From contig MVIG01000016.1 in NCBI GenBank assembly GCA_002086835.1, forward strand, positions 62,001 to 126,000: a stretch of DNA of 64,000 nucleotides, given 5' to 3'. The notes beneath the pieces are model-generated. The model saw nothing but the letters and a program-made list of their open reading frames with translations, searched no databases and was not told the DNA's origin. The position numbers and the translations under genes were made by a program. This stretch comes from Mycolicibacterium porcinum. GTDB lineage: Bacteria; Actinomycetota; Actinomycetes; Mycobacteriales; Mycobacteriaceae. Below, in pieces: positions 7,236 through 14,648 of the stretch. Position 1 is the first letter of the stretch. Each line of letters opens with the position of its first letter.

Positions 7236-8243
7236 ATGGCAAAAAAGAAACTGGTCATCGGGGCCAGCGGATTCCTCGGCTCGCATGTCGCCCGGCGGCT
7301 GGTCGAGCGAGGCGAGGACGTTCGGGTGCTCATCCGGAGCACCAGCTCGACCCGCGGGATCGACGACCTCGATGTGGAACGGCGCTTTGGCGATATCTTC
7401 GACCCCGAGTCGGTGCGCGACGCGATGGACGACTGCGACGTCGTGTACTACTGCGTCGTCGACGCCCGGGCCTGGCTGAGCGACCCGGCCCCGCTGTGGC
7501 GAACCAATATCGAAGGGCTGCAAGAGGTCCTGGACGTCGCGGTCGAAGCGGGACTGAGCAAGTTCGTCTTCACCAGTTCGATCGCCACCATCGGGATCGC
7601 CGAATCCGGCTGCGCCACCGAAGATCTGCCGCACAACTGGCTCGATGTGGGCGGCGACTACGTGCACACCCGGGTGCTGGCCGAGCAGATGGTGCTGCGC
7701 TACGCCCGTGAGCACGGACTGCCCGCGGTCGCGATGTGTGTGTCCAACACCTATGGTCCCGGCGACTGGCTGCCGACCCCGCACGGAGGTCTGGTCGCCG
7801 CCGCGGTACGAGGCAGGATGCCGTTCTACGTCAAGGGCGCGGCGGCCGAGACCGTCGGCATCGCCGATGCCGCCGAGGCGCTCATCCTGGCCGGTGAGCG
7901 GGGCCGGGTCGGTGAACGCTACATCGTCTCCGAACGTTTCATGACCGCACGGGAGATCTATCAAACCGCCTGTGCAGCTGTCGATGTCGAGCCGCCCCGG
8001 CGAGGGGTTCCGGTCCGGGTGCTGGCCGCCGCGGGGGCGGTGGTCGACCCGCTGGCCCGGCTCCGCACGAAGGAGAACCAGCTCAGTCCGCTGACCGTGC
8101 GGTTGATGCACGTGATGTCGCCGATGGACCACGGCAAGGCCGTCCGCGAACTCGGCTGGCAGCCCCGACCGACCACCGAGGCGATCGCCGAAGGCGCCCG
8201 GTTCTTCACATCCAGCTCATTCACGTCGAGGCGCCACGCATGA
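7236..8243 (+). CDS. NAD-dependent epimerase/dehydratase (extended SDR)
   Basis: A 335-aa Rossmann-fold oxidoreductase or epimerase. The dinucleotide loop is GASGFLG (residues 9-15), and the cofactor-stabilising segment VVYYCVVDAR and the TSS serine region (114-115) are present. The expected YxxxK catalytic pair is Y142-VHT-R146, so the lysine is replaced by arginine. It resembles the M. tuberculosis Rv0139 type of protein as I recall it. It is first in the operon with the ACAD fusion (ATGA overlap at 8240-8243), thiolase-like and DUF35 genes. That context suggests it acts on a CoA-linked or steroid-like intermediate rather than a nucleotide sugar. Confidence 0.85.
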   Translation: MAKKKLVIGASGFLGSHVARRLVERGEDVRVLIRSTSSTRGIDDLDVERRFGDIFDPESVRDAMDDCDVVYYCVVDARAWLSDPAPLWRTNIEGLQEVLDVAVEAGLSKFVFTSSIATIGIAESGCATEDLPHNWLDVGGDYVHTRVLAEQMVLRYAREHGLPAVAMCVSNTYGPGDWLPTPHGGLVAAAVRGRMPFYVKGAAAETVGIADAAEALILAGERGRVGERYIVSERFMTAREIYQTACAAVDVEPPRRGVPVRVLAAAGAVVDPLARLRTKENQLSPLTVRLMHVMSPMDHGKAVRELGWQPRPTTEAIAEGARFFTSSSFTSRRHA

Positions 8244-10471
8244 CCACCCACGTCTCCATCGCCCTGACACCTGAGCAACAGCAGTTGAGCGCTGCCGTCG
8301 CGCAGTTCGCCGCCCGGCATGCGCCCATCGACGCGACCCGGGCCGGGCTGGACGAGCTGGCCGCCGGGCAGCTGCCGTCATGGTGGGGCGCTCTGGTGGA
8401 CAACGGCTTTCATGCCGTGCACCTGCCAGAAGCCGTGGGCGGCCAGGGCGGCGGGCTGGCAGACATGGCCTGCGTGCTGGAGGCCGCGGGAGCGGCGCTG
8501 CTGCCGGGACCCCTGCTCACCACGGCGATCGCCGGGGCGGCCGTCGCGTCGCAGCAGAGCCCGGCAGCCCAGACCCTGCTCAAGGAGCTCGCCGAGGGTG
8601 CGACCGCTGTCGTGGTGGCGCGCGAACAGTCGGAGTTCCGGGGCCGGCGTGCCGGCGACGCGTGGCGCCTCACCGGGTCGTCGGGCTTGGCCCTGGGAAT
8701 GTGTTCCGCGCAGCGCGTCGTGCTGCCATTCACCGACGAGGCGGGCGCCCTGCTCTGGGCCGTGGTGAATCCGCTTGAGGGGCAGGTCGAATCGCGTCGC
8801 GGCACCGACCTCACCACGGATCTGGGCATCTTGCATCTGCGCGACCACACGGTCCCCGCCACCGCTGTGCTGACCGAGCTGGACACCGAGCTGGTCACCG
8901 ACCTGACCGTCGCGTTCACCGCCTCGGCAGCGGCGGGTATCACCCAGTGGTGTGTGGACATCGTCACCGAGCACCTGCGCACCCGCGAACAGTTCGGAAA
9001 GCCGATCGGGACGTTTCAGGCGTTGCAGCACAAGGCGGCCATGCTGCTGGTGAACAGCGCGCTGGCGACAGCAGCGGCCTGGGATGCGGTGCGGGCACTC
9101 GGCGGATCCGCCGACCCCGATCAGCACCGGCTGACCGCCTGCTCGGCCGCCGTGAGGGCGGTCATGCCGGTTCCCGGCCTGGTACTCGAGGCGCTCACCA
9201 TGTTGGGCGCGATCGGGTTCACCTGGGAACACGACCTGCACCTGTACTGGCGCCGGGCCACCAGCCTGGCCGCATCGATCGGTCCCGTATCGCGGTGGAC
9301 CCGCGAGCTGGGCGAGCTGTCGGCCACCGCAACGCGAGACATGACGGTGAACCTCGGTGAGTCCGACGGCGACTTCCGGGCTCAGGTCAGTGAAATCCTG
9401 GACCGCGCACTCACCTTGTCCGACAACGGTTTCAGTCGTCAGGGTGACTACCCGGAGTTCGCGGTCGGGGCGCGGCGGGAGTTGCTCGCCGATGCCGGTT
9501 TGATCGCCCCGCACTGGCCCGCACCGTGGGGATGCGACGCGACCGTGCGCCAGCAGCTCATCGTGGACGAGGAGTTCGGAAAGCGCGCCGCGCTGGTGCG
9601 GCCGTCGGTGGGTATCGCCGAGTGGATCCTGCCGAGCCTGATGGCGGCCGGATCTGCGGAACTGCAAGAGCGTTTCGTACCGACCACGCTGCGCGGAGAG
9701 CTGTCGTGGTGCCAGCTGTTCAGCGAGCCTGGAGCCGGATCGGACCTGGCCTCGCTCAGCACCCGCGCCGTGCGGGTCGAAGGCGGGTGGCGGATCAACG
9801 GGCACAAGATCTGGACGTCTCTGGCGCACCGGGCCGACTTCGGTGCGCTGCTGGCCCGGACCGACCCCGACGCTCCCAAGCACCGGGGTATCGGCTACTT
9901 CATCCTCGACATGCGTTCGCCCGGAGTGGAATTCCGCCAGATCACGCAATCCAGCGGCCGGGCAGAGTTCAACGAGGTTTTCCTGACCGACGTCTTCGTA
10001 CCCGACGAGATGCTGCTGGGCGATCCGGCGGCGGGCTGGCAACTGGCGATCAGCACCATGGCCCACGAGCGGGTGGCGATCAGCGGCTACGTCAACATCG
10101 ACCGGATGGGGGCACTGCGCGAACTCGTCGCGGTCACCTCCGATCCGGATCCCGTACTGCACGCCATCGGTGAGATCGACGCCTACACCAACGCGCTCAA
10201 GGCGCTCGGGGTCCGTGAGACGCTGCGTCTGCTCGACGGGCAGCCACCCGGGCCGGCGTCGAGCATCGCGAAGGTGGCCACCAACGTGATGCTGCGGCGG
10301 GCCGCCGAACTCACGCTGAGCCTCACCGGGTCGCTGGCCCTGGAACAGGACAGCCAACCCGCGGTGGTGGCGCCCTACCTCGACCTACCGGCCGAGCTGA
10401 TCGGCGGCGGCACCACCGAGATTCAGCTCAACATCATCGCCCAGCTGATCCTGGGACTACCCCGCAAGTGA
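8240..10471 (+). CDS. Two-domain acyl-CoA dehydrogenase (FadE fusion)
   Basis: A 743-aa protein made of two acyl-CoA dehydrogenase folds in tandem. The first spans about residues 5-360, with the helical-bundle motif TREQFGKPIGTFQALQHK near 245. The second spans about 375-743, with the FAD/substrate segment QLFSEPGAGSDLASL near 490 and the end motif GGGTTEIQLNII. Such fusions are known in mycobacteria (FadE34/FadE6 type) and act like the alpha/beta pairs that dehydrogenate steroid side-chain CoAs. The start overlaps the epimerase stop as ATGA. A substrate cannot be read from the sequence. Confidence 0.9.
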   Translation: MTTHVSIALTPEQQQLSAAVAQFAARHAPIDATRAGLDELAAGQLPSWWGALVDNGFHAVHLPEAVGGQGGGLADMACVLEAAGAALLPGPLLTTAIAGAAVASQQSPAAQTLLKELAEGATAVVVAREQSEFRGRRAGDAWRLTGSSGLALGMCSAQRVVLPFTDEAGALLWAVVNPLEGQVESRRGTDLTTDLGILHLRDHTVPATAVLTELDTELVTDLTVAFTASAAAGITQWCVDIVTEHLRTREQFGKPIGTFQALQHKAAMLLVNSALATAAAWDAVRALGGSADPDQHRLTACSAAVRAVMPVPGLVLEALTMLGAIGFTWEHDLHLYWRRATSLAASIGPVSRWTRELGELSATATRDMTVNLGESDGDFRAQVSEILDRALTLSDNGFSRQGDYPEFAVGARRELLADAGLIAPHWPAPWGCDATVRQQLIVDEEFGKRAALVRPSVGIAEWILPSLMAAGSAELQERFVPTTLRGELSWCQLFSEPGAGSDLASLSTRAVRVEGGWRINGHKIWTSLAHRADFGALLARTDPDAPKHRGIGYFILDMRSPGVEFRQITQSSGRAEFNEVFLTDVFVPDEMLLGDPAAGWQLAISTMAHERVAISGYVNIDRMGALRELVAVTSDPDPVLHAIGEIDAYTNALKALGVRETLRLLDGQPPGPASSIAKVATNVMLRRAAELTLSLTGSLALEQDSQPAVVAPYLDLPAELIGGGTTEIQLNIIAQLILGLPRK

Positions 10472-10480
10472 GGAGTGAGC

Positions 10481-11701
10481 ATGAGACCGCGTAGGGGATT
10501 GCAGGGCGACGCCGCGATCGTCGGCTACGTCGAGTTGCCGCCCGAACGGATGTCGAAAGCCTCGCCGGCTCCGTTCACCCTCGAACAGTGGGCACTGCTG
10601 GCGGCGGCCGCGCTCGAGGACGCCGGTCTGTCGGCCGAGCAGGTCGACGGCATCGTCACCTCGCATCTGGGTGAGTCGGAGATCTTCGTACCGTCGACGG
10701 TGGCCGAATACCTGGGCGTGCGAGCGAACTTCGCCGAGTTGCTCGATCTCGGCGGGGCGAGCGCCGCGGGCATGGTGTGGCGGGCCGCGGCAGCGATCGA
10801 GCTCGGCCTGTGTGACGTGGTGCTGTGCGCCCTACCCGCGCGCTACATCACCCCGAGCTCGGAGCTGAAGCCGAAGACGCTGACCGATGCGGTGTTCTTC
10901 GGCTCGTCCAGCAACCAATTCGGTTCACCGCAGGCCGAATTCGAGATTCCCTACGGCAACCTCGGCCAGAACGGCCCGTACGGGCAGGTGGCCCAGCGTT
11001 ACGCCTACGAGTACGGCTACGACGAGCGGGCGATGGCGAAGATCGTGGTGGACCAGCGGTTCAACGCCAATCACACCGACGGCGCGATCTGGAAAGACAC
11101 CCCGCTGAGTATCGAGGACGTCCTGGCCAGTCCGGTGATCGCCGATCCGCTGCACATGCTGGAGATCGTCATGCCGTGTGTCGGCGGGGCGGCCGTCGTC
11201 GTGGCCAGCGCCGAGGTGGCCGCCCGCGCCCGTAACCGGCCGGTGTGGATCAAGGGCTTCGGCGAACACGTGCCGTTCAAGACACCCACCTACGCCGAGG
11301 ACCTGCTCGATACACCGATCCGTAAGGCGGCCGACACGGCGTTCGGGATGACCGGGCTGACCCGGGACGACATGGACATGGTGTCCATCTACGACTGCTA
11401 CACGATCACGGTGCTGCTCAGCCTGGAAGACGCCGGGTTCTGCGAAAAGGGCAAGGGCATGTCTTTCGTGACCGATCACGATCTGACGTTCCGCGGCGAT
11501 TTCCCGCTGAACACCGCCGGTGGCCAACTCGGTTTCGGGCAAGCAGGTTTGGCCGGCGGCATGCACCACGTGTGTGACGCCACGCGGCAGATCATGGGGC
11601 GCGCTGGGGCCGCCCAGGTCGCCGATTGCCATCGCGCGTTCGTCTCCGGCAACGGCGGCATCCTGTCCGAGCAAACCACCCTGATCCTGGAAGGCGAGTG
11701 A
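10481..11701 (+). CDS. Thiolase-like / Ltp2-type lipid-transfer protein
   Basis: A 406-aa thiolase-fold protein of the SCP-x/Ltp type. The position of the nucleophilic Cys in true thiolases is GGASAAG here (about residue 90), so the active-site Cys is absent. The C-terminal Cys loop is replaced by VSGNGGILSEQ. The segment SIYDCYTITVLLSLE is characteristic of Ltp proteins, some of which act as retro-aldolases on beta-hydroxyacyl-CoA with a DUF35 partner. The ATG at 10481 is chosen over a GTG at 10475 because the GAGGAG site then has proper spacing. A DUF35 gene follows after 4 bp, as expected for an Ltp2-ChsH2-like pair. Confidence 0.87.
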   Translation: MRPRRGLQGDAAIVGYVELPPERMSKASPAPFTLEQWALLAAAALEDAGLSAEQVDGIVTSHLGESEIFVPSTVAEYLGVRANFAELLDLGGASAAGMVWRAAAAIELGLCDVVLCALPARYITPSSELKPKTLTDAVFFGSSSNQFGSPQAEFEIPYGNLGQNGPYGQVAQRYAYEYGYDERAMAKIVVDQRFNANHTDGAIWKDTPLSIEDVLASPVIADPLHMLEIVMPCVGGAAVVVASAEVAARARNRPVWIKGFGEHVPFKTPTYAEDLLDTPIRKAADTAFGMTGLTRDDMDMVSIYDCYTITVLLSLEDAGFCEKGKGMSFVTDHDLTFRGDFPLNTAGGQLGFGQAGLAGGMHHVCDATRQIMGRAGAAQVADCHRAFVSGNGGILSEQTTLILEGE

Positions 11702-11705
11702 ACCG

Positions 11706-12128
11706 ATGACCGGATTCGCCCGGCCGATGCCGGTGAAAACTCCTACCAGTGCACCGTTCTGGGAGGCATTGGCACAGCACCGCATCGTCGTCCAGTACTC
11801 GCCGTCGACGCAGGCCTACGTGTTCTACCCGCGTGTGCTGGCGCCGCGCACCCTCGCCGATGACCTCGAGTGGCGGGAGATCTCGGGGATGGGCACGTTG
11901 TATTCGTTCACCGTGGCCCGCCGCCCGGTCGGCCCGCACTTCGCCGATGCCGTCCCGCAAATTTTGGGTATCGTGGAATGGGATGAGGGTCCGCGGTTCT
12001 CGACGGAACTCGTTGATGTCGCACCCGAGGAACTCAGTGTGGGGATGCGGCTCAAGCCCGTTTTCTGCGATTACCCGGACGCCCTTGCCGGGACCGGTGT
12101 GACAATGCTGCGCTACACGCGGGCTTGA
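11706..12128 (+). CDS. DUF35 OB-fold protein lacking the zinc-ribbon cysteines
   Basis: A 140-aa protein of the DUF35/ChsH2 C-terminal type, normally a zinc ribbon plus OB fold that binds acyl-CoA and partners a thiolase-like aldolase. The usual CxxC...CxxC frame should flank FYPR at residues 40-43, but the sequence there is VVQYSPSTQ...VLAP with no Cys, so the ribbon cannot bind zinc. The OB-fold half (GMGTLYSFTVARRPVGP and the VEWDEGPRFSTELVD region) is intact. It is the last gene of the epimerase-ACAD-thiolase operon. Confidence 0.85.
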   Translation: MTGFARPMPVKTPTSAPFWEALAQHRIVVQYSPSTQAYVFYPRVLAPRTLADDLEWREISGMGTLYSFTVARRPVGPHFADAVPQILGIVEWDEGPRFSTELVDVAPEELSVGMRLKPVFCDYPDALAGTGVTMLRYTRA

Positions 12129-12172
12129 TCACATCACTTGGCAGGAGGCTCACAGGAGAGGAGTATGGAGAC

Positions 12173-12451
12173 ATGCTAACCATACGAAAACTCATGGGGT
12201 CAGTGTTCGTAGCGGGAGCCGCGGTGGCGATTGCAGCAGGACCGACCGCCGCACTTATGACTGACGCGCCCGCCACGACGATCAGTGCTCAACCCAGCGG
12301 CGGCGGTGACGCCGGCGGTGGCGGTGGCTGTGACAGCGGTCCCGGCTGGCAGGGCTGCGGTGGCTGGAATCCCGCCCAGGGTGGCTGGGGTCACGGTTGC
12401 CTCAACGGCATCTGCGGTGGCTGGGACGGCCAGCGCGGCTGGGGCAACTGA
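12173..12451 (+). CDS. Secreted Gly/Trp-rich, four-Cys small protein
   Basis: A 92-aa exported protein. An N-terminal signal peptide (RK at the start, hydrophobic core VFVAGAAVAIAAG, small residues after) precedes a low-complexity tail rich in Gly, Trp and Cys: the four cysteines lie in CDSGPGWQGC and GHGCLNGICGG. They could form two disulfides. The ATG at 12173 follows a GAGGAG site by about 8 nt. An upstream TTG at 12125 would destroy the signal peptide. I know no function; similar small exported proteins are frequent in mycobacteria. A long hairpin at 12472-12528 follows. Confidence 0.75.
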   Translation: MLTIRKLMGSVFVAGAAVAIAAGPTAALMTDAPATTISAQPSGGGDAGGGGGCDSGPGWQGCGGWNPAQGGWGHGCLNGICGGWDGQRGWGN

Positions 12452-12471
12452 CAACCATTCCTGGCTGTCGT

Positions 12472-12528
12472 TCATCCTGCGTCCAGAGCGGGAAAGTGCG
12501 AGTGATGCACGCCCTGAACGCAGGATGA
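12472..12528. terminator. 57-nt imperfect hairpin between convergent genes
   Basis: TCATCCTGCGT (12472-12482) pairs perfectly with ACGCAGGATGA (12518-12528). Pairing continues inward as CAG/CTG and GCG/CGC with single mismatches. It sits between convergent genes ending at 12451 and 12541. It may be a bidirectional terminator, but its length and imperfect inner stem also fit a dispersed intergenic repeat of REP type. Confidence 0.55.
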
Positions 12529-12540
12529 CCTACGCACATT

Positions 12541-13197
12541 TCACGGATTCAGCAGTGCCTGGACCGCCGGGCCGAACATGCCCTGCTTGATGGCTCCCAG
12601 CGTGCCGGAGTCCTTGCCGCCCAATGGGCGCAACAGATCCGTGGCTGTCGTGGTCACGGTGCCTTCGGGCGCTGTGGCATCGACCAATCCGTGGGCGTGA
12701 GCGTCGACGCCGCCGAACCGGCGGCCCGTGGTCATGGACGCGACCGCGGCCTGCGGGGTCAGCTTGGCCTGGATCAGCGCGGCCATGCCCGGGGTGAACG
12801 GGATTCGGATGTCCACCTCGGGGAAGCAGAAGAAGCCGCGATCGGCACGCATGACCCGGAAGTCGTGGGCGATGGCGAGCATGGCGCCGGCACCGAAGGC
12901 GTGCCCGACCACCGCGGCGGCCGTCGGGATCGGCAACGTCAGCATCCGCGCCAGCAGACCCTGCACCCGGCCCACGTACCAGTCGCCCTGATCACTGTGG
13001 GCGCCAAGCCAATCCAGATCCAGGCCGTTGGAATAGAACTTGCTGTCGGCCGTCGTCACGAGGCCGTGTGCGCCCCTGGCCAGGATCGCATCCAGTTGGG
13101 CGTCGACCTCGTCGAGGAATTCCGGGGAGAACCGGTTCTCGTCGTCGCCGAGGTCGAGGATGGCGATCTCGCCGTCGTAATCAAGAGTTGTGGTCAT
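12541..13197 (-). CDS. Enoyl-CoA hydratase/isomerase family protein
   Basis: A 218-aa crotonase-fold protein, short for the family (usually 250-270). It shows the oxyanion-hole strand VVGHAFGAGAMLAIAHDFRVM near residues 95-115 and the segment FPEVDIRIPFTPGM, features of delta3,delta2-enoyl-CoA isomerase-like members. The ATG at 13197 has AAAGGA 6 nt upstream and overlaps the 3' end of the TetR gene by 17 bp, so the two are coupled. It probably acts on unsaturated fatty acyl-CoA; hydratase versus isomerase activity cannot be decided. Confidence 0.85.
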   Translation of the reverse strand: MTTTLDYDGEIAILDLGDDENRFSPEFLDEVDAQLDAILARGAHGLVTTADSKFYSNGLDLDWLGAHSDQGDWYVGRVQGLLARMLTLPIPTAAAVVGHAFGAGAMLAIAHDFRVMRADRGFFCFPEVDIRIPFTPGMAALIQAKLTPQAAVASMTTGRRFGGVDAHAHGLVDATAPEGTVTTTATDLLRPLGGKDSGTLGAIKQGMFGPAVQALLNP

Positions 13198-13828
13198 GAG
13201 ATTCCTTTCTTCTGGGGAGTTTCGGTGAATGCCTGGGACCCGGTCCCACCGCCAGTACGGCGGCAACCGCCGCATTGAGGTGGTCGCGGGCTGTCGGGTC
13301 GTCGAGGCGGTTGCGGTGGAGCAGAACGGCGGTCGGCAGGTCGACGATGCACGTCGTGACGGTGTCCACCGCGGTGCGGTCGCGCCGGTCCCACGCCGCC
13401 GCCGCGAGCTCGATCATCAAGTCCACCAACTGTTTTTCCAGCTCACGTACCTGTTCGGTCAGGTCGCTGGGAAGGTCGTCGCCGAGTACCTGGTCGCGAC
13501 TGACCTGCAGCAGCAGCCGTGCCGAGGCCGCATGGCGCTCGGCGAACTTCACGGGCGCGTAGGCCGCCGCGGCGATCGCGTCAACACCCGGCTGTGCCGC
13601 CGCGACCAGCTCGCGCTGCAGGGCCAGGAACCGCCGCCCGGCGCGGAGCCACACCTGCCCCAGCAGCCCGGCCCGCGAGCCGAACGAGTGGTACAACGCG
13701 CCGTTGGACAGCCCGACCGAGACGCTGATCGCCCGGATGGTCACCGCTGCCGGTCCTGAGTGCACGGCCAGCGATTCCGCGGCATCGAGAACCGCATCCG
13801 GGTCGTAGACGCGAGGGCGTGGCACCAC
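13181..13828 (-). CDS. TetR-family repressor
   Basis: A 215-aa TetR protein. The HTH is VTIRAISVSVGLSNGALYHSF at about residues 29-49. It is coupled to the downstream enoyl-CoA hydratase gene by a 17-bp overlap. The start is GTG at 13828. Immediately upstream is a 24-bp inverted repeat with 11-bp arms (13835-13858), one of the clearest operators in the window, so autoregulation of the two-gene operon is very likely. It may also affect the divergent TetR-irtAB operon. Confidence 0.9.
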   Translation of the reverse strand: MVPRPRVYDPDAVLDAAESLAVHSGPAAVTIRAISVSVGLSNGALYHSFGSRAGLLGQVWLRAGRRFLALQRELVAAAQPGVDAIAAAAYAPVKFAERHAASARLLLQVSRDQVLGDDLPSDLTEQVRELEKQLVDLMIELAAAAWDRRDRTAVDTVTTCIVDLPTAVLLHRNRLDDPTARDHLNAAVAAVLAVGPGPRHSPKLPRRKESHDHNS

Positions 13829-13834
13829 ATCACC

Positions 13835-13858
13835 ATAACAGAGCGAACGCTCTGTTAT
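13835..13858. promoter_or_regulatory. TetR operator candidate, 11-bp arms
   Basis: ATAACAGAGCG - AA - CGCTCTGTTAT, perfect 11-bp arms around 2 bp, lies 7 bp upstream of the TetR start at 13828 and overlaps its probable -10 region. The core fits many published TetR-family operators built on GAACGCTCTGTT. Confidence 0.85.
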
Positions 13859-13870
13859 TCAGGGGAGCGG

Positions 13871-13900
13871 TTGACGAGGACTAAGGTGACCCTTAGTTTA
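13871..13900 (+). promoter_or_regulatory. Promoter of TetR-irtAB with IdeR-box-like sequence
   Basis: TTGACG (13871-13876) and TAGTTT (13894-13899) are separated by exactly 17 bp, giving a sigma-70-type promoter with a predicted start near 13906. Overlapping spacer and -10, positions 13882-13900 match the degenerate mycobacterial iron-box consensus TWAGGTWAGSCTWACCTWA at 15 of 19 positions by eye. A dyad ACTAAGG - TGAC - CCTTAGT lies at 13880-13897. Because the operon encodes a siderophore importer, IdeR repression by Fe(II) is plausible. The dyad could alternatively be the operator of the encoded TetR. Confidence 0.6.
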
Positions 13901-13928
13901 TGGGGGTAACTTTCCTGTGGAGGTAGTC

Positions 13929-14648
13929 GTGACCGCATCCGGGGCCCCCGCGCGGGTCACGCGCGTGGGCGGACGCCCGCCGCTGATCGCGGTGTCCGAC
14001 ATCGTCACCGCGGGACGCGAGCTCGGCATGCGCAACCTCAGCGTCAACGCGGTGGCCGCGCGGCTCGGCGTCTCGGCGACCGCGCTGTACCGCCACATCA
14101 GCGGCCGCTGGGAGCTGGAACGTCTGGTCGGGGAGAGCCTGCTTGCCGAGCTGGAATTCGCCGATGATCCGGCCCGATCCGTCGAAGAGCATCTGCTGGC
14201 CTTCGGGGTCAACCTGCATCGGTTCACCCTGAGCAATCCGGGCCTGGCCACCTACATGCAGGTGCTGTTCCCGCGCGGGGAAGCCGGCGCTCGGCTGCTG
14301 GCCGACGAGATCGCCGCGTTGGGCCGGCGGGGTTACGCCGCCGAGGCCGCGGCGCTGCTGAGCAGTTCGGTGGCCGTGCTGGCCATCGGGTTGGCCGCCC
14401 AGCACGAACTCAAGGCGGAGGCCAGTGGCGGCGATGAATTCGTCCTGGAACGCGATGCCGCCGCCGAACGGCTGGCCGGCGACGCCGAGCTTGGACCGGT
14501 ACACACCGCGGGCGCGCAACTGCGCAGTCCGCAGTACCTGGAACTTCTGATGAACGCACTGATCCGGGGACTGTTGACGTCCGTGGTCCCCGGCAGGGCG
14601 ATTACCGACATCGTGGCGGATCTGACCGCCGGGGGAGAGGACCGCTGA
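13929..14648 (+). CDS. TetR-family regulator heading the irtAB operon
   Basis: A 239-aa TetR protein. The HTH is [21 protein letters not shown] at about residues 37-57. The GTG at 13929 is preferred because GGAGG (13919-13923) lies 5 nt before it; a GTG at 13917 would lack a site. It overlaps irtA by one base (TGATG) and so is co-transcribed with irtAB. This arrangement is not found at irtAB in M. tuberculosis as I recall it. It may sense a siderophore-related ligand or iron state in addition to IdeR, but that is inference. Confidence 0.88.
   Translation: MTASGAPARVTRVGGRPPLIAVSDIVTAGRELGMRNLSVNAVAARLGVSATALYRHISGRWELERLVGESLLAELEFADDPARSVEEHLLAFGVNLHRFTLSNPGLATYMQVLFPRGEAGARLLADEIAALGRRGYAAEAAALLSSSVAVLAIGLAAQHELKAEASGGDEFVLERDAAAERLAGDAELGPVHTAGAQLRSPQYLELLMNALIRGLLTSVVPGRAITDIVADLTAGGEDR

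Noticed and set aside
10475..10480. GTG at 10475 as the start of the thiolase-like gene
   Set aside because: It abuts the GAGGAG site with no spacing; the ATG at 10481 is correctly spaced.
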